The notes under the pieces were generated by a model that saw only the letters and a program-made list of their open reading frames with translations, searched no databases and was not told where the DNA came from. The position numbers and the translations under genes are program-made. A DNA stretch of 64,000 bases from Tubulanus polymorphus (taxonomy: Eukaryota > Nemertea > Palaeonemertea > Tubulaniformes > Tubulanidae): positions 16,880,650 to 16,944,649 of the forward strand of contig NC_134026.1 of NCBI RefSeq assembly GCF_964204645.1. Direction: 5' to 3'. Each line of letters starts with the position of its first letter. Position 1 is the first letter of the stretch. Positions 35,209 through 45,345 of this stretch are shown piece by piece.

Positions 35209-35345
35209 AAATTTGTATTCCCGAAATACTTACCTGTAAAAAAATACATAGCCAACGCTAGCTTGGCCGGAAATAACACCAGAAATAACGACTTTGAGAA
35301 CCCGTATAATGGCGCCCTCAACGGGAGATCCACCATCTTTTTACG
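35209..35345 (+). repeat. DIRS 2 inverted terminal repeat (low-coordinate side)
   Basis: Complementary to 45217-45345 with few mismatches. Includes CATAGCCAACGCTAGCTTGG. Confidence 0.85.
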
Positions 35346-35398
35346 CAAGGCTATATAACCAGCCACAAGCCAAGCGGGGACGGTGGGAGGGACTAAAA

Positions 35399-35500
35399 AC
35401 TGTATGTTTTTACAGGTAAGTATTTTGGGAATACAAATTTTAATACTAAAAATTATGATATTCCCTTCAATACGTTCCCTGTAAAAACATACATAGCCAG
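35399..35500. repeat. DIRS 2 internal complementary region
   Basis: TGTTTTTACAGGTAAGTATT and the following bases complement the left end. The next part, with CCTTCAATACGTTCCCTG, complements the right end. Two inverted arms of TGTATGTTTTTACAG are also visible. Confidence 0.8.
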
Positions 35501-35565
35501 AATACCAAAGAACCAAGAATACCAACTACAACCTGTCGACCGTCAAATAACCAACCGCAAGGTCC

Positions 35566-36224
35566 CTAGTCCCCCGAGCCGGGAACGAAGGGAACTTGAG
35601 ACGGCTCAACGGAAGGACCGGACACGATACAGCGCTTCTCTTGAGCGAGAACCACAGGGCCCAACGCAGTCAGAGAACCTAACTGCCCCGACACGTCACG
35701 TAAGTAGAAGGACGCAAAGGTAGACGGGGAGGACCAAAAGGCCGCCCTACAGACCTGGTCTAAAGAACCACCAGAGAAAACCGCCCACGAAGTGGCCAGA
35801 GACCGCACCTGGTGAGACACTACTCTCGCGGAATCGGGTACCCCTTCTTGGTTGAGCGCCTCCTTGATGAGCGAGACTATCCAGCGGGCCACCGTGTCCC
35901 TGGAAATATCAGACTCCGACTTCTCTGAAAGAGGAAGAAAAAGTCTTTCCCTGGACTTACGCATGGGCTCGGAGCGGGACAGATACATCCTCAAAGCCCT
36001 GACTGGGCACAAGGCCGAGTCCGGCAAGTCACTGGAAACTCCCTGAGTCACCGCCTCAATTCTCCACTCCCTGCCCGCCGAGGATGGCTTTTGGTTTTTC
36101 GCCATGAACGACAATCCCGGCCAAAGCAGAACAAACTGGTCAAGGGGGCCAAAAACAATATGACCCGGCCGAGCCGACAAGGCATGAAGCTCCGACCTGC
36201 GCGCCGCCATAGCTAAACACAGTA
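35566..36224 (-). pseudogene. DIRS 2 tyrosine recombinase, catalytic part
   Basis: A 214-residue open frame. Catalytic residues are all present: first Arg in MAARRSELHALS, LCPVRALRMYL, VSHQVRSLATSWA (H-x-x-R), and the Tyr in STFASFYLRDV. The N-terminal part of the same protein lies beyond the LINE at 40310-40760. Joining across the LINE's 4-bp duplication keeps the frame, so the gene was intact until the LINE arrived. Function: integration of circular DIRS cDNA. Confidence 0.85.
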
Positions 36225-37375
36225 ACCTGTTTTATAGCTCCTGTTTTATAGCTCCTAAAAATTGTGATTTTACCAGTGGAATACATGTTAGCAGCTTTCG
36301 TTTCTTTTACTGGAGTAATTAATAATATACCAAGGACGCAGTCAAGTAGTTTTATTGGATTTATATGCAATCTGGAACTGGCAAGTTAGTTTTTGAAGAT
36401 TCTGGATTTAATTCTATGTAAATGTCAACAGATGGCAGTCCTAACGGTAGAATATATTGCGACAAGATTGGGACTAAGTGCAATAAATATTGACCTTGTA
36501 AGCGCACTTCCTCACAATATCTATAGAACTATCTGTGACCTTGGAATCAATAGAAAACCAACTAACCGTGGTCGTAATTGTGAACTTGGAATCAATAGAA
36601 AACCAACTAAGCGCGGTCGTAGATCCGGGGCAAGGTTAAATAAACACAGACCAGCTGGTGTTAATGGAGACAATTTGACCTATATTTCAATCGACAAGTC
36701 CGGCAAGTCACTGGAAACTCCCTGAGTCACCGCCTCAATTCTCCACTCCCTGCCCGCCGAGGATGGCTTTTGGTTTTTCGCCATGAACGACAATCCCGGC
36801 CAAAGCAGAACAAACTGGTCAAGGGGGCCAAAAACAATATGACCCGGCCGAGCCGACAAGGCATGAAGCTCCGACCTGCGCGCCGCCATAGCTAAACACA
36901 GTAACCTGTTTTATAGCTCCTGTTTTATAGCTCCTAAAAATTGTGATTTTACCAGTGGAATACATGTTAGCAGCTTTCGTTTCTTTTACTGGAGTAATTA
37001 ATAATATACCAAGGACGCAGTCAAGTAGTTTTATTGGATTTATATGCAATCTGGAACTGGCAAGTTAGTTTTTGAAGATTCTGGATTTAATTCTATGTAA
37101 ATGTCAACAGATGGCAGTCCTAACGGTAGAATATATTGCGACAAGATTGGGACTAAGTGCAATAAATATTGACCTTGTAAGCGCACTTCCTCACAATATC
37201 TATAGAACTATCTGTGACCTTGGAATCAATAGAAAACCAACTAACCGTGGTCGTAATTGTGAACTTGGAATCAATAGAAAACCAACTAAGCGCGGTCGTA
37301 GATCCGGGGCAAGGTTAAATAAACACAGACCAGCTGGTGTTAATGGAGACAATTTGACCTATATTTCAATCGAGA
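36018..37375. repeat. 679-bp tandem duplication across the DIRS 2/LINE junction
   Basis: 36018-36696 and 36697-37375 are essentially identical. Each unit contains the end of the DIRS recombinase fragment, the junction (GCTAAACACAGTA) and the first about 470 bp of the LINE. The duplication therefore postdates the LINE insertion, or it is an assembly artefact. Confidence 0.9.
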
Positions 37376-38270
37376 AAAACTCAGTCTGTAAAAACTTGGA
37401 TCAAAGACAATGAGACCCATTCTCATAGTATATCTGATGTAAACCCTGTTGGATACAAGTTTTTAAGTAGCCCTCGTGCTACTGGTCACCGTGGTGGTGG
37501 AATCGGTGTTCTTTACAATGCTACTGCTAAAGTTAAGGAATTGAAATCATCAAATCAGTATAAGATGTTCGAGCTATTACAGACTGAAGTGACATGCCAC
37601 AACACTAGTATTATTTTTGTTACTGTTTATCGTCCACCTCCCTCAGCAGCAAATGGTTATACTGTAGGTGGTTTTCTAAATGAATTCGAATTATTCTTAA
37701 GCGAAATATGTGACATCCCGCAATCTCTCATCATACTAGGGGATTTTAATTTTCACATAGATGAACCTGATAAACTGGAGGTATCAAAATTTCTGGACAT
37801 CCTGTCAGCCTATGGTTTCAATCAGATGGTTACTGGCCCCACTCATAGGAAAGGCCATACGTTGGATTTGGTCATTTCGCGGTCTGTTGATCGTGTCGTT
37901 TCAAATGTAATAGTGCTTGATTCCTGTATCACTGATCACTCGACGATTGTTTGTGATCTGGATGTTGCGAAGTTTCAGTATCCTCGTGTAACTAAAACGT
38001 CTCGAAATCTACGTTCTGTAAATGCCCTAAATCTCTGTCAGTCCTGGGCATACGACATCAACCAAATGTCTGCTGTAGAAGATGTTAATCAACTTGTTGA
38101 CTATTATAACAAGACGGGTAGTGAACTTTTAGATTCCGTAGCGCCTCTTATGACACGTGAAGTTACTCTGCATCCCGGTAGTTCCAAGTGGTGTACATCA
38201 GAGATTCATACAGCACAACAATTAAGACGGAAGTTAGAGAGACAGTGGCGGAGCACGGGCTTGAGATCCA
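37072..38270 (+). pseudogene. LINE 5' coding part and apurinic endonuclease
   Basis: A basic N-terminal stretch (NRKPTKRGRRSGARLNKHRP) leads to a break near 37380, where part of the endonuclease start seems to be missing. The frame then reads VKTWIKDNETHS and HRGGGIGVLYN, and continues into the ORF from 37541 with TVYRPPP, LIILGDFNFHID, GHTLDLVIS and ITDHSTI. These are the conserved metal-binding and catalytic blocks of APE-type endonucleases. A frameshift near 38215-38270 separates it from the RT. Confidence 0.8.
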
Positions 38271-40144
38271 TAAGGATATGTACATGTTGCAGCGCAATTC
38301 TGTTATTCGCTTAGTGAAACAGGCAAAATCTGAATATTATAGGAGTAAAATGACAGATGTTAAGCAAATATTTAAAGTGATAAACTGTGATCTATTGAAT
38401 AGAGATGAGAAATTATTACCATCGGGTGATGCAAAGCAAGTGGCTGAAAAATTCAGTACATATTTTTCAGACAAGATTGTCTCTATCCGTAATGATTTGG
38501 ATTCTTATCATTGTGGACCTTTGTATGAGACGGAGCATTTTGATCCACCAAAATTAGAATGTTTTTCTGTCACTAACAATGTTGAACTTTGTAAAATTAT
38601 TAATCGCATGCATGCGAAATCCTGCTCTTTGGACCCAGTACCAACAGTCATCCTGAAATCAAATTTATCTGAATCTGGTATGTTACAGGCACTAGTTAAG
38701 ATTGTAAACACGTGTATTACTACAAGCGTTTTTCCAGATTGTCTGAAGCATGCCATTATTCACCCTTTGCTGAAGAAGTCAACCTTAGATTTTCAGAACT
38801 ATAAAAACTTCCGGCCAGTTTCAAATATTTCTTTCCTGTCTAAAGTCATTGAAAAAGTTATTGCAGTCAGGATAGTTGATCATCTTCAAAGTAACGATTT
38901 ATATGAACCGTTTCAGTCTGCATATCGTGCTTTTCATAGTACCGAGTCAGCTCTCCTTAGAGTAACTAATGATATATTGTCTGCTATGGATGATGGCAAC
39001 ATCGTATTGATGGTATTGCTTGATCTATCGGCGGCCTTCGATACGATTGATCATAACATTCTTCTAGATCGACTTAAATTTTTGTATGGTTTTGGAGACT
39101 CAATTATAGCTCTTGTCAGTTCTTATATTAAAAATCGTACTCAGACAGTAATTGTAGAAGGTGAAAGTTCGGCTTCTAAACCTTTAACCTGTGGCATACC
39201 TCAAGGATCTGTTTTGGGTCCGATTTTGTTTACTTTGTATGTTCAGCCTATTGGCAATTTAGTCAGACATTTTTCAACTGAATATCATTTGTATGCTGAT
39301 GACGACCAGCTGTATAAAGTTGTAAATCCGAAGAGTCTTGCTGATGTAATTTCAGCTTTGAATACACTAGCTGAACTTGTTCAGGTGTTGTCCAATTGGA
39401 TGACAATTAATAAATTAAAAACTAACGGCGATAAAACCGAATTCGTAATACTTGGTTCACCATATGCCAAAAGCCTTTTACCCAGTGATTTATATATTAC
39501 TATTGATGGTATTGAAATCCATCCATCAACTTATGTTAAGAATCTAGGTGTAATTTTGGATGAACATTTGTCTTTATCAAAGCATGTTAACAATATTTGT
39601 CGCATTGCTAACTACCATCTGTATTGCATAGGCAAAATACGAAGTCTGTTAGACGATGCAGCGTGTAAAGCAGCCGTTGTTTCTTTGGTGATTAGCAGAT
39701 TATGCCAATTCGCTGCTTGTAGGCTCCAATGCCACTTTGATCAAGCGTCTTCAGCTCGTCCAGAACAATGCCGCTCGCCTTATCACTAAGAAAAAGAAGA
39801 GTGAGCATATAACACCTGTCCTACAGTCTTTACAATGGCTGCCAATCTCGGTGCGGATTGAATACAAGATTCTCTTTATGGTGTACAAATGTTTACATGG
39901 ACTAGCACCCGAGTACCTGAAATCCCTTCTGTCTCAATATAATCCGACCCGGTCTCTGCATTCCAGCCACGATAAAACAATTCTAGTCAAACCAATTCCA
40001 CGTATTTCGTACAGCAGTCGATCTTTTAAATGTATTAGTCCAATCCTCTGGAACAAACTTCCAATATCTCTGAAAGAAAGTGCATCTGTTGACATTTTTA
40101 AACGTAATCTTAAGACATACCTTTTTAGCCAAACCTACTCTTAA
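38270..40144 (+). pseudogene. LINE reverse transcriptase
   Basis: RT blocks are complete in the long frame ending at 39789: FRPVSNISFLSKVIEKVI, motif A LLDLSAAFDTIDHNIL, GIPQGSVLGPILFTLY, catalytic YADD in YHLYADDDQLY, and LKTNGDKTEFVILG. A frameshift near 39740 moves to the frame at 39737-40144. That has the C-terminal block RLQLVQNNAARLITKKKK, PISVRIEYKILFMVYK and SFKCISPILWNKLP. The wording fits the CR1/L2/Rex-like groups. Only frameshifts, no mutated active site, so the insertion looks fairly young. Confidence 0.88.
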
Positions 40145-40274
40145 AACCTACTATGTATTGTTTTATTATGCATGTATACCTAACTTATGTAATTTTAACA
40201 ATTTTCTGTGTATTTTGTATTGTGTTTTACATTGTGAAGCGCAGCGATTATTTCTTAGATCTGCGCTATATAAG

Positions 40275-40305
40275 AAAATATATTATTATTATTATTATTA
40301 TTATT
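40275..40305. repeat. (TAT)n tail of the LINE
   Basis: A trinucleotide tail at the 3' end of the LINE directly before the AGTA target duplication. Confidence 0.85.
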
Positions 40306-40309
40306 AGTA

Positions 40310-40760
40310 AAAACACGGTCTTCTTTGTCAGACGTGAAAACGACAGAGAAGTTAAAGGCTCGTACGGAGCCGGAGTCAGATACTTCAAAACGACCGTCAA
40401 ATCCCATGGAGGAAGATCCCGGATCATCCTCGGACGAGAAATGGAAAATCCCGCAATCAGCTGTGAAATACGAGGATCGGCCGTGACTGACGGAAGGCCC
40501 GCCGAGCGATGGGTATGGGAGATCGCCGACCTATAGCCTTTCACTGTACAGACTTGAAAAAGGAAAAAATCGGCTAAATCCGCTACAGAGGGTGTGCGAG
40601 GATCCACCTGTCTCCCACGGCACCAATTACTGAAGAGCTCCCACTTGGAGTCGTAAACGAGACCTGTCCAGGGTTCTCTCGAAGCGACGATATATGAGGC
40701 AACGTTTGCCGAAAAACCTTCACTCTGGAGACTACGCTGGACAGCGGCCACGCGTGAAGA
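40310..40760 (-). pseudogene. DIRS 2 tyrosine recombinase, N-terminal part
   Basis: Minus-strand frame with VAAVQRSLQSEGFSANVAS, WELFSNWCRGRQVD, TVKGYRSAISHTHRS and YEPLTSLSFSRLTKKTVFLL. This is the helical core-binding domain of DIRS recombinases. It stops at the LINE, 6-7 codons before the first catalytic Arg, which is on the other side at about 36200. It overlaps the RT frame at its upstream end in another frame. Confidence 0.8.
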
Positions 40761-42610
40761 TTGAGCCAATGTAGATTGGGGTCTCGCTTGAACCAACCCT
40801 GCGACAGAAGCGACGGAAACACCAGGAGAACCCTGGGGCTGTCGCACAAGAGCTGGATCAGAATGGTGAACCATGACTGGGTTGGCCAGCAGGGAGTCAC
40901 CAGGACCAATTCGCAGTTGGTTGCTTGTTCCAACCGGGAGAGTACCTCGCCGATGAGAGGGATCGGGGGAAATGCGTATGCATGGAGATCCTCCCAGTCT
41001 TGAGCTAACGCATCGATCGCCCATGCCTGGTCGTCCGGGAAGGGAGACACAAACGCCGGGCACCGGGAGTTGAACCGCGTGGCAAATAGATCCAAGGTCG
41101 GCATCCCCATTAGGGATCTCACCTTGTTGGCCACCTCCTGATGCAGCGACCATTCTGTCGGAATGGGGCGATCTTGACGCGATAGGGCGTCCGCAACCAC
41201 ATTGAGTTTGCCCGCTAGGTGCGCTACTGACAGAACCGTCCCATGTGCCATAGACCAGAGTAGAATCCGAGAGGACAACCGGGAGAGGGTGTGAGACCTT
41301 GTGCCACCCTGATTCTGCAAGTAGGCCCTCACCGTCGAATTTTCTGTCACTATCCGGACATGGCGACCGCACACCTGACGTCGAAAACACTTCAGGGCTT
41401 TCCAGACCGCCAACATCTCCAGAATGTTGATATGGTCCTTCCTCTCCTGAGGGGACCAGACCCCGGACCGGCGAGAGCCTTCGAGGTGAGCGCCCCAGCC
41501 GTAGTGGCTGGCGTCCGTAAATAGGAGAACTGGAGCCTCGAGGGGAGCCAATGAGGAACCCTTCATTAAGTTCCGCGAACAAGTCCACCACAGCAGGCTT
41601 GGAAGGAGGTCCGCCGGTGGCAGAGGCAGCAGGGAGTCCCAGAGTTCGCCGGAACGAGACCAGGAGGTCTTCCAAAACCTCTGCAGCGCACGCCCGTGCA
41701 GTCGACCCAGAGGGACGATCAGAGACATGGAACTTATCTGTCCCAACACCTGCGACCAAAAACGAGTGGAACGTTGTGTTCCACTGGTCAAGCTGAGAAC
41801 TGCCGATTTGAGTTTCTCTATTCGGCTGTCTGCTGGCCGGACTATCCCTCGAACGAGATCGAAAAACATTCCGAGATAAAGGAATTTCTGCGATGGGGCC
41901 AGCTGGGACTTCTCCTCGTTTACGAGGAAACCTAACTCCCGAACGAGGTCGAGCGTCTCTCCGATCGCTCTTCGACATTCTTCCTCCGAATTGCCTACCA
42001 CCAGCCAATCGTCTAGGTATACAAAAAGACGAATACCTTTCCTTTGTAGCCTTTTCTGAACCGCCTTTACGACCTTGGTAAATACCCAAGGGGCTGAACT
42101 CAGGCCGAAGGGGAGCGACGTGAATTGATAGTGGACGCCTTTCCACTTTACTCGGAGATACCGCTGTGACTTCGGGCGCACCGGCACTTGAAAATAAGCG
42201 TCTTTCAGGTCGATAGAAGCAGCCCATTGCCCGGGTTTCCGGCCCTGAATGACTTCTTTGGGGGTCGTCATTTTGAATTTTGGGCAGTCGAGAAACTTGT
42301 TTAGGAGAGAGAGGTCTATCACCGTCCGAAGGCCACCGGACGCCTTGGGGACGGTGAAGATCCAGGAGTACCATCCCCGAGAGGGATGACCCCGAACGCA
42401 AGGCAGGGCTCCTTTTTCGATTAGTTCCTGGATCGCCGGGGTAATGAGTTGCTTCTGACCTTTCTTGGGTCGCATGTCCGGAGGAGACCTTCCCAAGGGA
42501 GGTTTCTTCCGAAACTGAATCCGGTACCCGGCCGAGACGGTTCGTGTCGGCCAGGTATCGCCAAAGATCTCGTACCAGCGGAAAGCGCAGCTTCTTAGGC
42601 ATGCTCCCAC
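40583..42610 (-). CDS. DIRS 2 reverse transcriptase / RNase H, open frame
   Basis: An uninterrupted 675-residue frame. RT blocks are YSWIFTVPKASGGLRTVIDL, WAASIDLKDAYFQVP, FTSLPFGLSSAPWVFTK, and the intact catalytic FVYLDDWLVVG. RNase H follows with LLFTDASHYGWG, INILEML, VTENSTVRAYL and VVADALSRQD. The third position is Glu-Asn where related elements have Asp-Asn. A DIRS-type extension follows (TLDLFATRFN, HAYAFPPIPLI, TPCWPTQSWF). It is the best-preserved retroelement gene in the window. The usual product forms part of the element's replication particle. Confidence 0.9.
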   Translation of the reverse strand: MGACLRSCAFRWYEIFGDTWPTRTVSAGYRIQFRKKPPLGRSPPDMRPKKGQKQLITPAIQELIEKGALPCVRGHPSRGWYSWIFTVPKASGGLRTVIDLSLLNKFLDCPKFKMTTPKEVIQGRKPGQWAASIDLKDAYFQVPVRPKSQRYLRVKWKGVHYQFTSLPFGLSSAPWVFTKVVKAVQKRLQRKGIRLFVYLDDWLVVGNSEEECRRAIGETLDLVRELGFLVNEEKSQLAPSQKFLYLGMFFDLVRGIVRPADSRIEKLKSAVLSLTSGTQRSTRFWSQVLGQISSMSLIVPLGRLHGRALQRFWKTSWSRSGELWDSLLPLPPADLLPSLLWWTCSRNLMKGSSLAPLEAPVLLFTDASHYGWGAHLEGSRRSGVWSPQERKDHINILEMLAVWKALKCFRRQVCGRHVRIVTENSTVRAYLQNQGGTRSHTLSRLSSRILLWSMAHGTVLSVAHLAGKLNVVADALSRQDRPIPTEWSLHQEVANKVRSLMGMPTLDLFATRFNSRCPAFVSPFPDDQAWAIDALAQDWEDLHAYAFPPIPLIGEVLSRLEQATNCELVLVTPCWPTQSWFTILIQLLCDSPRVLLVFPSLLSQGWFKRDPNLHWLNLHAWPLSSVVSRVKVFRQTLPHISSLRENPGQVSFTTPSGSSSVIGAVGDRWILAHPL

Positions 42611-44799
42611 TGGTACGGAGCCTTCATTGCGTTTGATTAATCTGTCTCCGAAAGGGCTTGACCTTTTTTGGACCTTTACCCTTTGCAGAGAACTTCATGC
42701 CCGACTTCTGATTCGAAGTTAAGGCATTAGAACCATTTGCAGACCAGCCGGCCTGTCGATACTGGGCCGAGCGGCTAGCACTGTCCGGTACCGTAACCAA
42801 AACTGATTTCCCGGACGAAGACGCTGTAGGCTTGGTCGCGTCCTTTTTCTTAGGAATACGCCAAGGTCTTTTGCTGCGAATCCTTCAGCCTTTGGGCCTG
42901 TTGAGTTGCCGGCCCACACCAACCCAAAAACAAACGACTTGACCGCCCCAACGGGGCCCTATATAAGTTTTGTTTAATCGCATCTGGGAGTTTGGCATCC
43001 TTTAGCAAGGAGTGCCGAGCTATCAGGGCCAGATTAGCCTGTAACCTGACTGCCACCGGCACTTGATGGCAGATCGCTTTTGCTGATGACTGTAGGAGTC
43101 TGTCAATCCGAAACCATATCCAAATCTGGCGCCGACGAAGCCAATTGAGATTTTATCGCGGCCAGTTCCCCGTGCATCGCGAACAGAGCAATGTCTTGAA
43201 ATAAACCAATTTGGCAAATGCTTTCGCTTAAGGACTGCATAGCCGCCATTGCCTGTTTAGGCATGGCATAAGTGCTTGGTTGAGCCGTGGAAATGCCCAA
43301 CGTACCCACATCGGCATCGATAGCCGTGTTTGGCTTGAATGACGAACCTGGAGTCGCATAATAGGTAGGACGAAATCCGGTAATATGCGGGTCCGTACAC
43401 GAAAAGAACTTTAGTTGATACCGGATTCGAGAGGAGGCCACGACCAGTCCTGGGAGGAGCCAGGGGCTCCCCAGACCGTTGGGTCGAGCGAATCTTTGTA
43501 CTCCTCCAAGCAGGCTGGGTGTTGTGCTAACACCACCGCCGCGGGGTCCTCTGGTTGCTGGAAAATACTACATGCCAGCCCGCGTGGCTGCGTAGTTTTG
43601 GGCTTAGGGACCGTGCCCTTGTATTTGGAGAAGACGTTTCGAATGAGTTCGGAGAACGGCATCTCTCCAGCCGTCAAGACGTCCGTAGTCACTGAAGGAA
43701 CGGGCGAGGTTGCCCTTTTCGTCCGTAACGTCTCCGTAGACTGATTGGAAACGTCCAACAGGACGGATTTTTTGCCGGCTTGACGAGGGCCTGCCCCAGG
43801 ACGAGGCAACCGGGAAGTGCCATCCGCTGGGGCTTCCGAGTCGAAATCATTATTTTGATCAAGAACTAACTCTGGAGAGGAGTCGCGCTCTGAACCGAGG
43901 GGGGAACCGCGCGGATGACGGTCCGATTTTAGTGCTTGTGGCTCTTCATTGAAGGCCGACATTTGCGCTTGAATGGCTAGTAAGATGGCACTAACTTCGC
44001 CTGAAGGAGCCGACCTGAGGCTGGAATTAGGCTTCCTTCGGTGTCACACCGGAGACCGGGAACGTGACCGAGAGGTCGACGATACCGACGACATTCTTCT
44101 CCAGCGGTAGATCTCATTATCATTCCGGCATTGCGCGCGCGAAACGGAGCTCCTACTCGGAGATCGAGAACGGTGTCTCTTACCGCCGTGCTTATCCGTT
44201 TCCCTACGGCGCTCTCATGGACGACGCTCACTGTGCGCACTAAACGAGCAATCCGCTGTAGACCCTTTGCGAGGTGACACAGAGATCGAGTATTCGCGTG
44301 CTTTGCGGACCTTGACCGGGGTCCGGGACCGGGTACTGGTACCTGAAGGTGAACGAGTTCCTGACCGGGACCGGGTTTTTGACCGAGACCGGACTTTCGA
44401 CCGGGAGTGACCGGATGACCGGGCTCGTGACCGGAGACCGAGTTCTTGAATGCGACCGGGACCGGGAAATCAGACGTGACCGGGTCGGTTGGCGCGATTG
44501 AGATCCCGTGGAGACGGAATCCGCCGGGACGGAACCAAGAAACGATTGACGTATTGTCAGCGCTACTATTCGACTTCTCTTTCCGAGAAGCGTAGGAGCG
44601 AGACTTGCCGTTTCCAGGTCGCTTCGTCCCACTCCAGACATGTTGCACACATCTGAGCCCTAGAACACGGAGCTCCGTGTAAGGTCGCCCGGCATTTCTG
44701 GCACGTGGGGTGCGAATCCCACTGCCCGAAAAACCTGGTGCAACTCACACCAGAACAGCGTTTTTGCCCCTTAGGGGCGGAAAAACCACTGTCCGCCAT
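42611..44799 (-). pseudogene. DIRS 2 gag-like ORF, frameshifted
   Basis: Start at the ATG of MADSGFSAPKGQKRCSG (44797-44799). The N-terminus has a zinc-like pattern CSGVSC...HPTCQKCR...CATCLEW seen in DIRS gag proteins. An Arg/Ser/Pro-rich linker follows (44570-43980). The frame at 43411-43962 (MSAFNEEPQALKSDRH) includes PFSELIRNVFSKYKGTVP. The frame at 43103-43441 has KQAMAAMQSLSESICQIGLF and continues in other frames to about 42620. At least four frame changes are needed to read it through, so it is decayed more than the RT. Confidence 0.65.
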
Positions 44800-45216
44800 T
44801 ATCTGAAAGAAAATACCAAACAACTCTCCTGACGGAGGATATGTAATATTGGTGACAAAATATATTTGAAAATACACTCTCGAAAGAGAAAAATATACTA
44901 CTGTAGAATGAAGATATTTATTATAGAATCGCAACGATAACCGGAAGAAATTTAAAAAAAAAATACCGACCGAATCGACGACGAAGGAATTCAACCGGAG
45001 AGGAGAGCACGTGCGACCCCACCGAGAATCGACGAATCTAAATCAATGGATTCGATCCCCCAACCGACCGATCGCGACCAATATCGACAATCTTCCGCTT
45101 CTCTGTTCGATTAGCGACTGATAATCATATATTTATGACCAGATGGGCGTTAAAAGACCGATAAATTAAACCGATTTTCCGACCAAACAATTCAACCGAC
45201 CGAACCGACACCAGCG

Positions 45217-45345
45217 TAAAAAGATGGTGGATCTCCCGTTGAGGGCGCCACTATACGGGTTCTCAAAGTCATTATTTCTGGCGTTATTTCCGGCCAAGCT
45301 AGCGTTGGCTATGTATGTTTTTACAGGGAACGTATTAAAGGGAAT
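45217..45345 (-). repeat. DIRS 2 inverted terminal repeat (high-coordinate side)
   Basis: Complement of 35209-35345. Ends GGGAATA where the transposon exon resumes. Confidence 0.85.

Larger units (their letters stand above)
36904..40305 (+). mobile_element. Non-LTR retrotransposon (CR1/L2-like LINE), near full length
   Basis: About 3.4 kb with apurinic endonuclease and RT on the plus strand and a (TAT)n 3' tail. It is flanked by AGTA (36900-36903 and 40306-40309), and the host sequence reads through in frame when the LINE and one AGTA are removed. There is no poly(A) tail; short microsatellite tails are usual in CR1/L2-type groups. Two frameshifts break the coding region. Confidence 0.85.

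Noticed and set aside
40266-42602. 778-residue minus frame over DIRS 2 RT
   Set aside because: Only its last part (about 40310-40760) is real recombinase. The rest is an Arg/Ser/Gly-rich shadow of the RT/RNase H frame.
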